Shown here piece after piece: positions 18,332 to 26,706 of a stretch of 32,405 bases of DNA; the stretch's first letter is position 1; each line of letters opens with the position of its first letter. The translations under genes were made by a program, and so were the position numbers. Origin of the DNA: Prevotellaceae bacterium (GTDB lineage Bacteria; Bacteroidota; Bacteroidia; Bacteroidales; Bacteroidaceae); assembly GCA_022763905.1 (NCBI GenBank), contig JALERS010000046.1, forward strand, positions 1 through 32,405, given 5' to 3'. The notes beneath the pieces are model-generated. The model made no database searches, had not been told where the DNA came from, and saw only the letters and a program-made list of their open reading frames with translations.

Positions 18332-20368
18332 TCAGTTGATGAATGGGAGCGGAGCGTACTCCTTGCTGTAGCGGAGCATTTGGTGCTCATAGCTCTCCTT
18401 GTAATCAATCTTCACGTCGGTGATATGTCCGTTTCTGTCGGTTACGGCTGTGTAGACGGGATTGATGAAACCCTTGTAAGGGGCGATATTGAGTTGGTTG
18501 TAGCGAGCAATCATCTCTGCGTGAAGAACAGGGTCTACTTTGACACCATATCCTTCTACCAAGTCATGGGCTGCCTTGTAGTCTCCTTCGCTCTTCACTC
18601 TCTGTACTTCTGCTAACAGACGACCAAAAAGTTGGCGAAGAGCCTCATAGTCGTTGATACGCAAGTAGGTCTTGCCGTTCTGTTGATAGAGTTCTACTAC
18701 ATTCTTTTCCTTCCCTTTTTCGTAAGCCCATCGGGCAATCAACGCACGATTACGCATATGGGCCTCTTCAATGTTGTTGCCTGGTTTGATTCTTACCAAT
18801 TGGGTCAGAAGACCATTGAGCATGTAACTGTAATATTCCGACTTGTACGCATCCTTGCTCGGAGTCAGACCCATTTCCAGTAGTTTGGCATCTGCCAGAT
18901 AGTACAGGGCAAACAGGTCGGCACGAGCTTCCTCAATGGTAGAACCATATGCTCTAAGTGAATCGTCAGAGATACCTGGAAGCATTTTTCCGCTACCATG
19001 ACCCAAGCATTCATGCAGGTCGGTATGCAGGTCATCGCAGATGTCACCGTAATTCTGTATGAGGGAACGAACATTCTCGTCAGCGATAAATTCTTCTTCG
19101 AAGCCGTTGCCGTGGGCTGCCTTGTTGTAAGCATCGGTCAGATTGCCAATGGTAACACTCTTGGAACCATATTCTTTCCGTATCCAGTTTGAATTGGGCA
19201 GGTTGATGCCGATAGCCGTAGATGGGTAGAGGTCTCCAGCAAGGATGGTAGCAGTGATGACCTTGGCGGAAATGCCTTTGCATTCTTTCTTTTTGAATTG
19301 CGGGGCAACGGGAGAATTGTCTTCAAACCACTGGGCGTTCTGACTCAGTTTTTCAGTTCGTGCCGTTGTCTCGAGATTCTTGAAGTTGGCGAAACCTTCC
19401 CAACTGCCTTTCATACCGAGAGGGTCACCATACACTTCGGTGAAACCATTCGTGAAATCAATGAGGTCGTCTGTATTCTTCACCCATTCAATGCAATATT
19501 GGTCAAAATCCTTCAAGTTGCCGGATATGTAGTAGTCAATAAGGCGACGTATCACACTGGCTTGTGCCTCGCTTTCTGCGTAGGGCAGTGCTTTTTGCAA
19601 CTGGCTGACGATTTTGGAAAGGGCAGCACCATACATGCCTGTAGTAGACCACACACGTTCTTGTAACTGACCATCCTTCTTCACCAGTTGGCTGTTGAGA
19701 CCATACATGACAGGATGCTCAGGGTCACCTTTTTGACGCATGTCGGCATAGAAGGCCTCTACTTCCTGCTGGCTGATGTCTGTGCCGTAATAGTTGGCAG
19801 CTGATGTCTTAATAAGGTCATCTCCTGCTTTGAGGTTGACACGCATCGGCATGATGGTAGGGTCAAAGATAATAGGAAATATCTCATCACAAAGCTTGTC
19901 TACGGTCTGGCCGGATTGCAGTGGCAGGTTTTTGCGGCTGACACTTTTGAGAGCATTGCGGAAGAACTCCTGTGAAAATCCCGGTACGAATTTCTCGCAT
20001 CCGTAATGATGATGGATGCCGTTGCTGAACCATACACGTTTGAGGTAGGTGGTCATGGCTTGGAAGTCATCCGTGTTGCGGTTACCTTTGTATTCGCAGT
20101 AGACTGTCTCCAACATTTTGCGAATGCGCAGATTGTACGCCCCGTTTTGGTCAAACAGAATGTCACGTCCATATAAGGCAGCTTCTGACAGATAGTAAAC
20201 CAGTATCTTCTGACGTAGGGTCAGCTTCTCAAAATCTGTTACCTTGTAGCGGAGCATTTGGATGTCTGCAAACTTCTCGTCAGTGTATTTGAAGTCATCG
20301 GTGCTTGCGTTCATGGAGAGAGAAGCAGTGCATAGAGTCATAGCAATGAGTAGTTTTTTATAATTCAT
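18332..20368 (-). CDS. Dipeptidyl peptidase III (M49), exported
   Basis: A 678-residue zinc metallopeptidase that removes dipeptides from peptide N-termini. The zinc motif HECLGH is at 452-457 and the third ligand lies in EEARAD (479-484), both typical of family M49. The start at 20368 is chosen because it gives a signal peptide (MNYKKLLIAMTLCTASLSMNAS); the frame stays open for another 22 codons, but those lie in the likely leader downstream of the promoter at 20496-20527. An envelope location is expected. It is the first gene of a probable unit with the AlkD-like, Fur-like and purA genes. Confidence 0.92.
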   Translation of the reverse strand: MNYKKLLIAMTLCTASLSMNASTDDFKYTDEKFADIQMLRYKVTDFEKLTLRQKILVYYLSEAALYGRDILFDQNGAYNLRIRKMLETVYCEYKGNRNTDDFQAMTTYLKRVWFSNGIHHHYGCEKFVPGFSQEFFRNALKSVSRKNLPLQSGQTVDKLCDEIFPIIFDPTIMPMRVNLKAGDDLIKTSAANYYGTDISQQEVEAFYADMRQKGDPEHPVMYGLNSQLVKKDGQLQERVWSTTGMYGAALSKIVSQLQKALPYAESEAQASVIRRLIDYYISGNLKDFDQYCIEWVKNTDDLIDFTNGFTEVYGDPLGMKGSWEGFANFKNLETTARTEKLSQNAQWFEDNSPVAPQFKKKECKGISAKVITATILAGDLYPSTAIGINLPNSNWIRKEYGSKSVTIGNLTDAYNKAAHGNGFEEEFIADENVRSLIQNYGDICDDLHTDLHECLGHGSGKMLPGISDDSLRAYGSTIEEARADLFALYYLADAKLLEMGLTPSKDAYKSEYYSYMLNGLLTQLVRIKPGNNIEEAHMRNRALIARWAYEKGKEKNVVELYQQNGKTYLRINDYEALRQLFGRLLAEVQRVKSEGDYKAAHDLVEGYGVKVDPVLHAEMIARYNQLNIAPYKGFINPVYTAVTDRNGHITDVKIDYKESYEHQMLRYSKEYAPLPFIN

Positions 20369-20495
20369 AATTCTTGTTTTTTGTTGGTAAGATATTCGTT
20401 TCAGTAGGTAGCAGGAGAGGAATAGCCCTGCCAAAACCGACGCAGAGACATAGACTGTTCCACGTCGGCACCTATGGAAAATGGTTTCTTGTAAA

Positions 20496-20527
20496 CAAAA
20501 TTACATTATTCCCCGCTTTCTCGCAAG
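20496..20527 (-). promoter_or_regulatory. Candidate promoter of the dipeptidyl peptidase III-purA unit
   Basis: On the minus strand, CTTG (20524-20527), a 20-nt spacer and TAATTTTG (20496-20503) fit the Bacteroidetes consensus. Transcription would start near 20489, leaving a leader of about 120 nt. A 10-bp palindrome GCATGCATGC (20527-20536) abuts the -33 box. Confidence 0.5.
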
Positions 20528-20557
20528 CATGCATGCAGGAAATTGTTCCAAAATGGT

Positions 20558-20565
20558 TATTTTTG
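20558..20565 (+). promoter_or_regulatory. Candidate -7 box of recQ
   Basis: TATTTTTG is an exact TAnnTTTG match ending only 7 nt before the ATG at 20573. If used, the transcript would be nearly leaderless and the upstream in-frame ATG at 20543 could not be the start. No -33 match is seen. Confidence 0.3.
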
Positions 20566-20572
20566 CTTCCAA

Positions 20573-22411
20573 ATGGAAGAAGACCGCATATATTCCGAAT
20601 TGAAAAGATACTTCGGCTTTACATCTTTCCGACCCTTGCAGAAGGAAATTGTAACGGCTGTCTTGGGAGGACATGACGTGGTGGTACTGATGCCTACTGG
20701 TGGTGGGAAGAGTATCTGCTACCAACTTCCTGCCATGATGATGGATGGAGTTACAATAGTCATTTCTCCTCTCATCTCCCTCATGAAGGACCAGGTGGAC
20801 AACCTCATCGCCTCCGGCATTCCTGCTGCTGCCTACAATAGTACAATCAGCTTCAGTGAGCTCAATGCTATTGAACGCCGTTGTAGAAATAAGGAAATAC
20901 GTCTGCTCTACATGTCGCCTGAAACAGCTCTTTCCCTCAAGGATAGTTGGTTGAGCCACATCCCTATCGCTCTCTTTGCTATTGATGAAGCTCATTGCAT
21001 CAGTCAATGGGGACCTGATTTCCGTCCTGAATATTCACGGCTCGCCCAACTCAGAGAGGCTTTCCCGCATGTGCCCTTGTTAGGACTCACTGCTACAGCC
21101 GACAAGGTGACGCGCAAAGACATTATCCGTCAGTTGAAGATGAGAGATCCCTCTGTCTTTATTGCTTCGTTCCATCGCCCCAATCTGCACTTGTCCGTAG
21201 TGAAAGGATTGAAAAAGAGGGAGAAAGACCAGATGATACACACCTTTCTTGCACTCCATCCTCACCAAAGCGGCATTATCTACTGTTTGAGTCGTAATAC
21301 AACTGATAAGGTGGCTGCTATGCTCCGCCTCATGGGGCATTCGGCTGCTGCCTATCATGCAGGGATGTTGCCTGACGAACGGCAACAGGTACAGGAGGCT
21401 TTTGTCAATGACCGTATCAGTATCGTCTGTGCCACTGTTGCTTTCGGCATGGGCATCGATAAGAGCAATGTACGATGGGTTATCCATTACAATATGCCTT
21501 CTAGTCTGGAAGCCTATTATCAGGAAATTGGACGCTCAGGCAGAGATGGATTGCCTGCAGAAACAATTCTCTTCTACAGTTATTCCGATGTAGTGCAGTG
21601 GGGAAAAATGGCGGCACAAAGTTCTCAGCGTGATATGTTAACCAAGCGCTTGGAAAGCATGCAGCAATACGCTGAAGCGAGCATATGCCGTACTCGTATT
21701 CTACTCAACTATTTTGGTGAACCCTATGATGGACATTGTGGGCATTGTGATGTATGTCGCAGCCAGCCCCAAGAGTTTGATGGTACCATTGTCGCTCAAA
21801 AACTGTTCAGTGCCATCGTCCGTACTGGCGAAAAATACGGACTGTTCCCTATTATAGATGTCCTCATGGGACGTTATTCACCTGTGGTCAAGAGAGACCG
21901 TTTGGACACTATCCGAACCTTTGGAGTAGGGCGCGACTGTACTTGGAGTCAATGGCAGGACTATGCTCTCCAGTTGTTGCAGATGGGTTATTTGGAAATC
22001 GTGTATGATGAATCTAATAGATTGGTTGTTACGGGTATGGGCAGGCGAGTTCTGCTGGGAGGAGAAAAAGTAAGACTCGTTATCCTTCAACAGAAAGAGG
22101 AAGAAAAAGTCGTCAGGCAGAGAAGACGTAAGCAGGCGTTACCTGTCATGCCTGGATGGGAAGCTTCATTGGAAGAGGACCTCACCCTCTTTCAGCATCT
22201 CAAAACACTGAGAATGCAACTGGCTCGAGCCAAAAAGGTACCACCATATGTGATATTCTCCGACAAGGTGTTGCATGACATTTCCCGCTTGCAGCCTACT
22301 TCCCTGGAAGCCTTTGGTCAGTTGCCAGGAGTAGGGGAATACAAATGTAGTCATTATGGTTCCGATTTTGTGCAATTGGTGTGTGAATACAAGGAGGGCT
22401 GCAAGGGCTGA
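20573..22411 (+). CDS. recQ: ATP-dependent DNA helicase RecQ
   Basis: A 612-residue 3'-5' superfamily 2 helicase for recombination and fork repair. Motifs in order: FRPLQKEIV (motif 0, 19-27), Walker A MPTGGGKSICYQLP (about 40-53), DEAHCISQWGPDFRPEY (about 138-154, DEAH plus aromatic-rich loop), LTATA, the second RecA domain with YCLSRNTTDK and AFGMGIDKSNVRWVIHYNMP, and motif VI EIGRSGRDG. A zinc-binding region is present (CRTRILLNYFGE then CGHCDVC, about 372-395), followed by a winged helix and a C-terminal HRDC-like domain (LRMQLARAKKVPPYVIF). I prefer the ATG at 20573 to the in-frame one at 20543, since the resulting N-terminus resembles other RecQ proteins and a -7 box lies between them. 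Confidence 0.92.
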   Translation: MEEDRIYSELKRYFGFTSFRPLQKEIVTAVLGGHDVVVLMPTGGGKSICYQLPAMMMDGVTIVISPLISLMKDQVDNLIASGIPAAAYNSTISFSELNAIERRCRNKEIRLLYMSPETALSLKDSWLSHIPIALFAIDEAHCISQWGPDFRPEYSRLAQLREAFPHVPLLGLTATADKVTRKDIIRQLKMRDPSVFIASFHRPNLHLSVVKGLKKREKDQMIHTFLALHPHQSGIIYCLSRNTTDKVAAMLRLMGHSAAAYHAGMLPDERQQVQEAFVNDRISIVCATVAFGMGIDKSNVRWVIHYNMPSSLEAYYQEIGRSGRDGLPAETILFYSYSDVVQWGKMAAQSSQRDMLTKRLESMQQYAEASICRTRILLNYFGEPYDGHCGHCDVCRSQPQEFDGTIVAQKLFSAIVRTGEKYGLFPIIDVLMGRYSPVVKRDRLDTIRTFGVGRDCTWSQWQDYALQLLQMGYLEIVYDESNRLVVTGMGRRVLLGGEKVRLVILQQKEEEKVVRQRRRKQALPVMPGWEASLEEDLTLFQHLKTLRMQLARAKKVPPYVIFSDKVLHDISRLQPTSLEAFGQLPGVGEYKCSHYGSDFVQLVCEYKEGCKG

Positions 22412-22479
22412 AAAGCCCAGGGGCCAAGTAGATGAAGGAAATTTGACAGAAATCCTTGTTCTTCTTTATCAAGTCTCTT

Positions 22480-22500
22480 CTCTCTGTGGAGGTAAGAGAG
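22480..22500. terminator. Weak hairpin between convergent recQ and reductase genes
   Basis: CTCTCT (22480-22485) pairs with AGAGAG (22495-22500) in the 137-bp convergent gap. A second hairpin, GGGCT-GAAA-AGCCC (22405-22418), overlaps the recQ stop codon. Neither has a U-tract, so terminator function is tentative. Confidence 0.25.
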
Positions 22501-22548
22501 GCTTGCCAGTGAGGGCGTGGAGTCGTTTTTCGGATTTGAGAACAAGTG

Positions 22549-23964
22549 TTATGACATGCCCTGCTTGAGTTTTTCCACAAAGCGGTCTATTTTTTTCATT
22601 TCTTGTGGAATGGCGATGCGTTGGGGACAATGGCCTACACATTCTCCGCAACCTATGCAGTGGTCAGCTTGCCGTAGGGAAGGAACGCTTCTGTTGTAAC
22701 CAATGAGAAATTCCCTGCGGTAGCGGGCATAATCTTTATCTTGGCTAAAAACGGGTATGCGTCCTTCATTCTTCATCTTGTTGTAATGGGTGAAGATGGC
22801 AGGGATATCCAAACCATAGGGACAAGGCATGCAGTATTTGCAGTCAATGCAGGGAATGGCTTCAAAACCAACCATTTCTTCTGCAATGTCTTTATGGAGA
22901 AAACGCATTTCACTCTCAGAAAGAGGTACCAACGGACAGTAGGAAAGAAGGGCGTCTTTGAGTTGTTCCATGTAGGTCAGGTCACTCAGCACTGATAGAA
23001 TGCCTGAACGTGTGCCTGCATAGCGGAAAGCCCATGATGTAATCGATTTTTGAGAGTCTTTGCGCTTGAGCTCCATGGCTACCGACTGAGGCAGACTTGC
23101 TAAGCATCCGCCCAACAAAGGCTCCATGACGAAGGCGGGAATCTGTCTTTTTTCTAATTCTCCATACAGATATCGGGCATCAGTATTTCTTGGGTTGATT
23201 TCGTTGGCATAGTCCCACTCCAAATAGTTGAGTTCGATTAGGACACAATCAAAGTGGTATTTTCCTTCGTCATGCCATTGGAGTAACAGGTCAAAAAGAC
23301 TGATATCGCCATGAAAGGAGAATCCTAAATGCTTAATGATTCCTTTCTTACGTTGTTCTACGAGCCAGTCGAGAATACCATTTTCAATATATCTTTTATT
23401 GAAAACTTTAAGCGGGTCGTCGCCCATTCCGACCTCATGTAGGAAAAGGTAATCAACATACTCGGTTTGCAGGCATTTCAAGGATTTTCTAAACATTTCC
23501 TGTGAAGCTTTCCGCGACCATGTTGCAGGATTGAAATTGGAAAGTTGTGTGGACAGTAGGTAGCTGTTTCTTGGATGACGACTGAGAGCATTGCCTGTAG
23601 CAGTTTCAGATTGTCCGTTGCAGTATGCGGGTGATGTGGCATAGAGGTTCACTCCGTGGTCTAGTGCATAGTCTACGAGCTGGTTGACTCTCTCTTGGTC
23701 AATGGGGGCATTACTGTCTGAAGGCGAATCATTGTTTTGAGTGGGAAGTTTCATCATATCAAAGCCCAGCAGTGACACTTTTTCTCCTGTGTGTGGATCA
23801 GTCCGGTAGGTCATCTTGCCCTTGGGGGAATCTAAGCTTGTTCCCTTGGATGTGGGGGTAGAGGTGTTCTTGTTTCTGCAGCCGTTGAGTATTGATGTCA
23901 GTGTCAGAGCTCCTATACTTGCAGATTTGAGGAATCCCCTCCTGCCTTGTTGGGTAGTTTTCAT
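22549..23964 (-). CDS. Tat-exported Fe-S aldo/keto reductase-fold lipoprotein
   Basis: A 471-residue protein. The N-terminus has a twin-arginine signal (GRRGFLKS, RR at 8-9) followed by a lipobox-like LNGC (Cys29), so it should be exported folded and probably lipid-anchored. Residues about 55-345 form an aldo/keto reductase barrel. Residues 372-381 (C-x2-C-x2-C-x2-C) and 436-446 (C-x2-C-x2-C-x3-C, then P) form a two-cluster ferredoxin-like tail. Compared with the family tetrad Asp-Tyr-Lys-His, only Tyr114 and His176 are kept; Asp is Ala109 (YATSPAY) and Lys is Gln140 (STQLSN). Ordinary NADPH-dependent carbonyl reduction is therefore doubtful, and NADPH would be scarce outside the cytoplasm. 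It ends the tatA-tatC-polyferredoxin operon, 7 nt from its neighbour. Confidence 0.85.
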   Translation of the reverse strand: MKTTQQGRRGFLKSASIGALTLTSILNGCRNKNTSTPTSKGTSLDSPKGKMTYRTDPHTGEKVSLLGFDMMKLPTQNNDSPSDSNAPIDQERVNQLVDYALDHGVNLYATSPAYCNGQSETATGNALSRHPRNSYLLSTQLSNFNPATWSRKASQEMFRKSLKCLQTEYVDYLFLHEVGMGDDPLKVFNKRYIENGILDWLVEQRKKGIIKHLGFSFHGDISLFDLLLQWHDEGKYHFDCVLIELNYLEWDYANEINPRNTDARYLYGELEKRQIPAFVMEPLLGGCLASLPQSVAMELKRKDSQKSITSWAFRYAGTRSGILSVLSDLTYMEQLKDALLSYCPLVPLSESEMRFLHKDIAEEMVGFEAIPCIDCKYCMPCPYGLDIPAIFTHYNKMKNEGRIPVFSQDKDYARYRREFLIGYNRSVPSLRQADHCIGCGECVGHCPQRIAIPQEMKKIDRFVEKLKQGMS

Positions 23965-23971
23965 GATGGAA

Positions 23972-25447
23972 TCAGATGAAACGTTGGTCTTCGTGTCCTT
24001 CTACATAAATGGCAGCATCAGGTCGTGAGGGACATACATATTCGCAGGCACCGCAACCGATACATCTTTCTTCGTTGACGATGGGCACCCTTGGTATGCG
24101 CTTTCCGGATTGGGCGTGAGATTTGAGGGGTGTCATTTCGATGGCTCCTGTGGGGCAATGGGTAGCGCAGTTGCCGCAGGGTATTCCTTGGCTTATGACA
24201 AGGCACATGTCTTGCCTCCATACAGCATGCCCTTTCTGTAGAGATGATTTGTCCTGTCGGGTTATAGGACGGATGGCACCAGTAGGACATACATCAGAAC
24301 AATTGGTGCATTCGGGTCGACAGAATCCCTTGTCAAAACTCATCTCGGGCTGGAGAAGTCTGTCCAAACGGGTAGAGGGACGCAGTACGTTGTTGGGACA
24401 TTGGGATACACATAACAGGCAAGCAGTGCAATGTTGTTGGAAATGTCTCAGACTGGCAGCACCTGGAGGTAAGACGGGGAGATCACGGGGAGAAGCATTC
24501 CTGGGAGGAATGAATACGTATTTGCCATCCCTCTTTTCCCTGTCTTTTGCCCATAGGGATCCTCCTGCCATCATCAGTACTCCTGTCAAGAATGCTCTCT
24601 TTCCGGCATCGGGTTCTGACTTGTCTTGGGAGGTACGTGGGGAGAAAGAAATGGCATCGGTGTGGCATGTGTCAAGACAGTTGCCGCAAGTTACACAGCG
24701 GCTGTAGTCTATCTTGCCGCTGGAGAGGTCAATGCATGAGGCTTTGCAGTTGAGGGCGCAGAGTCCGCATTTGACACATTTGTTTTCATTGATTCTAATC
24801 TTGAATAGGGAGAAGCGGGATATATATCCTAGTAGAGTGCCTACGGGACACAGCGTGTTGCAGTAGGTGCGTCCGCCTCTCCATGCCAATATGATGAGAA
24901 TAATCAGCATGGTGGCTGAGATGAGTACTGCAGTGAGGCTTTTCATCCATACCTCAACAGAGTAGAACATGTAATTGTTGGCTCTTTCTGACCACCAGGC
25001 CAACATGTTGCCTCCCATCTGAACGAGAGGTTGTACCAAAGTGGTAGTGATGCGGGTAAAAATACTATAAGGAGCCAATAGGGCTGCCCAGGAAGTGAGG
25101 CCAATAACAAGTAATGCCACAAATAAAATCAAGAAGCTGATGCGCAGAATTGGGTGGGCAGGCGAATAAGTGAAGCGGTTCTTGCGTAGCCGAATGTGGA
25201 AGTGGCTGATAATATCCTGCATGATGCCGAGTGGGCATATCACTGAGCAGTAGATTCTTCCCATGAGCAAGGTCAGTAATATGAGTAGAAGCACCACTGC
25301 GACATTCATGGCGAGTAATGCAGGGACTAGTTGCATTCTTGCCATCCAACCCAAATATGCATGCAGTGTGCCTGTGTAGTCTGCTATTAGGGCTATAAAG
25401 CAGATGAAAACAATCAGAGCCAATGACTGTCGGATGATTTTCAACAT
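23972..25447 (-). CDS. NapH/NapG-like membrane polyferredoxin, six 4Fe-4S motifs
   Basis: A 491-residue protein. Residues 1-265 resemble NapH/MauN/PceC membrane ferredoxins: about four to five hydrophobic segments, two CxxxCP signatures (C67/C71 and C196/C200), and two 4Fe-4S motifs (C224, 227, 230, 234; C251, 254, 257, 261). Residues about 282-300 (GKRAFLTGVLMMAGGSLWA) look like a degenerate twin-arginine signal kept as an internal hydrophobic segment. Residues about 335-480 carry four more 4Fe-4S motifs (starting at C340, C376, C415, C462), with the irregular spacings typical of NapG/NrfC. It appears to be a NapH-NapG fusion moving electrons from quinol to a partner. The neighbouring Fe-S reductase-like protein is the obvious candidate; that link is inference. 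Confidence 0.85.
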   Translation of the reverse strand: MLKIIRQSLALIVFICFIALIADYTGTLHAYLGWMARMQLVPALLAMNVAVVLLLILLTLLMGRIYCSVICPLGIMQDIISHFHIRLRKNRFTYSPAHPILRISFLILFVALLVIGLTSWAALLAPYSIFTRITTTLVQPLVQMGGNMLAWWSERANNYMFYSVEVWMKSLTAVLISATMLIILIILAWRGGRTYCNTLCPVGTLLGYISRFSLFKIRINENKCVKCGLCALNCKASCIDLSSGKIDYSRCVTCGNCLDTCHTDAISFSPRTSQDKSEPDAGKRAFLTGVLMMAGGSLWAKDREKRDGKYVFIPPRNASPRDLPVLPPGAASLRHFQQHCTACLLCVSQCPNNVLRPSTRLDRLLQPEMSFDKGFCRPECTNCSDVCPTGAIRPITRQDKSSLQKGHAVWRQDMCLVISQGIPCGNCATHCPTGAIEMTPLKSHAQSGKRIPRVPIVNEERCIGCGACEYVCPSRPDAAIYVEGHEDQRFI

Positions 25448-25507
25448 GGTTGAGAGGGGCTTTGTGAAAGAAGAAGGAGAAACGGCATCATATAAGGATT
25501 TCTCCGT

Positions 25508-26323
25508 CTATGCCTTGTTGTCTATTTGACGGTTTTCGTCTGCTACCTTTTCTTCCAATTGTGGACGATTGGTTCTAGCTACAATAAGGATGCTTGCCTC
25601 GTACAGCAATATGATGGGTACAGAGACAAGTGACAGAGTGAAAATGTCGCCTGTAGGGGTGATGATGGCCGATAGAATGAGAATGAGAACTATGGCATGG
25701 CGACGGTAGTCGCGCATCCATGCCGCACTGATCAGTCCGAGTTTTCCTAACAACCAGCATAGCATGGGAAGTTCAAAAACCAGTCCCATTACCATGTTCA
25801 TCATCAGTAGGGTGTCCATGTAACTTTGCAGAGTGAGCATATTGGCTACATCTGGACTTACCTGATAGTTGCCAAGGAAGTTGATGGTCATGGGAAAGAT
25901 GGCGAAATAGTTCAAGGCTGTACCCAGCATGAACATAATGTATACGCCTCCTACCAATTTGATGGCATAGCGTCGCTCGTTGTCATAAAGTCCGGGAGAA
26001 ATGAAAGAGAATATCTCGTAAAGTACATAGGGTGATGCCAACAAGAATCCTACATAAAAAGAGGTCTTCATATGTATCATGAATTGCTCCGTCAGTCCAG
26101 TATTCATCAAACTGACTTTTTCAGGCTGGATACCCAACAGGCGGTAGGTGATGAAGTCTGTATTTCTGGGGGCTAGCACAATATCGAAAACCCATTCTTT
26201 GAAGCAGAAAACAACAATGGAAAAACCTACAACAGCGATGGCTATCTTGAACAGACAGCCTCTCAGTATGTCGAGATGGTCCCAAAATGTGCCTGCACCC
26301 TGTTCAGTACCAGATGCTCCCAT
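25508..26323 (-). CDS. tatC: Sec-independent protein translocase subunit TatC
   Basis: A 271-residue polytopic protein, the receptor for twin-arginine signals. Typical features are the N-terminal FWDHLDILRGCLFK, the conserved FYVGFLLASPYVLYEIFSFI segment with ISPGLYDNERR in the first periplasmic/cytosolic loop region, and six predicted membrane helices. It begins 17 nt after the tatA stop. 60 bp separate it from the polyferredoxin gene, whose operon partner carries a Tat signal. Confidence 0.95.
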   Translation of the reverse strand: MGASGTEQGAGTFWDHLDILRGCLFKIAIAVVGFSIVVFCFKEWVFDIVLAPRNTDFITYRLLGIQPEKVSLMNTGLTEQFMIHMKTSFYVGFLLASPYVLYEIFSFISPGLYDNERRYAIKLVGGVYIMFMLGTALNYFAIFPMTINFLGNYQVSPDVANMLTLQSYMDTLLMMNMVMGLVFELPMLCWLLGKLGLISAAWMRDYRRHAIVLILILSAIITPTGDIFTLSLVSVPIILLYEASILIVARTNRPQLEEKVADENRQIDNKA

Positions 26324-26340
26324 TGATGAATGGATGGTTG

Positions 26341-26520
26341 TTAGATGGATTCAGATGCGTTATTGTCCTTGTCTGAGTCTTCTTTTCCGTTGATTCCATC
26401 TTTGAAACTGCGTACACCTTTACCCAGTCCCTTCATCATTTCGGGAATTTTTTTGCCTCCGAAGAGGAGAAGTACGATAAGAGCAATAAACAAAAGCTCC
26501 TGACCATGCAATCCAAACAT
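26341..26520 (-). CDS. tatA: Sec-independent protein translocase subunit TatA
   Basis: A 59-residue small gene read directly from the sequence. One N-terminal membrane helix ([20 protein letters not shown], residues 8-27) is followed by an amphipathic helix ([16 protein letters not shown]) and a charged, acidic tail ending ASESI. The FG-x-KK-x-PE hinge is diagnostic for TatA. No tatB is seen, in line with Bacteroidetes systems that use TatA plus TatC. It is the first gene of the operon, with a good promoter 35 nt upstream. Confidence 0.93.
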   Translation of the reverse strand: MFGLHGQELLFIALIVLLLFGGKKIPEMMKGLGKGVRSFKDGINGKEDSDKDNNASESI

Positions 26521-26554
26521 ATTCTATGTGTATTTTAGAAATAGTAATTATCCG

Positions 26555-26586
26555 CAAAAGTACTCAAAAACCTTTGGAAGGGCAAC
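26555..26586 (-). promoter_or_regulatory. Promoter of the tatA-tatC operon
   Basis: On the minus strand, GTTG (26583-26586), a 20-nt spacer and TACTTTTG (26555-26562) match the Bacteroidetes -33/-7 pattern. The start codon is 35 nt past the -7 box. Confidence 0.55.
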
Positions 26587-26618
26587 CTTTTTGATAGTTT
26601 TTTTACACACTTCTCTAG

Positions 26619-26639
26619 GGATTGAAATAATATCAATCC
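26619..26639 (-). terminator. Candidate asnB terminator hairpin
   Basis: GGATTGA (26619-26625) and TCAATCC (26633-26639) pair perfectly around a 7-nt loop, about 70 nt past the asnB stop. On the minus strand no U-run follows; the T-rich run at 26594-26604 is on the plus strand. Moderate support only. Confidence 0.35.
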
Positions 26640-26706
26640 ATCACAGCATTCAGTTCCTATTTAATAAATGTTGTGGATGCTCCTGAAGGGGGAGGCTTGT
26701 CGGAGA

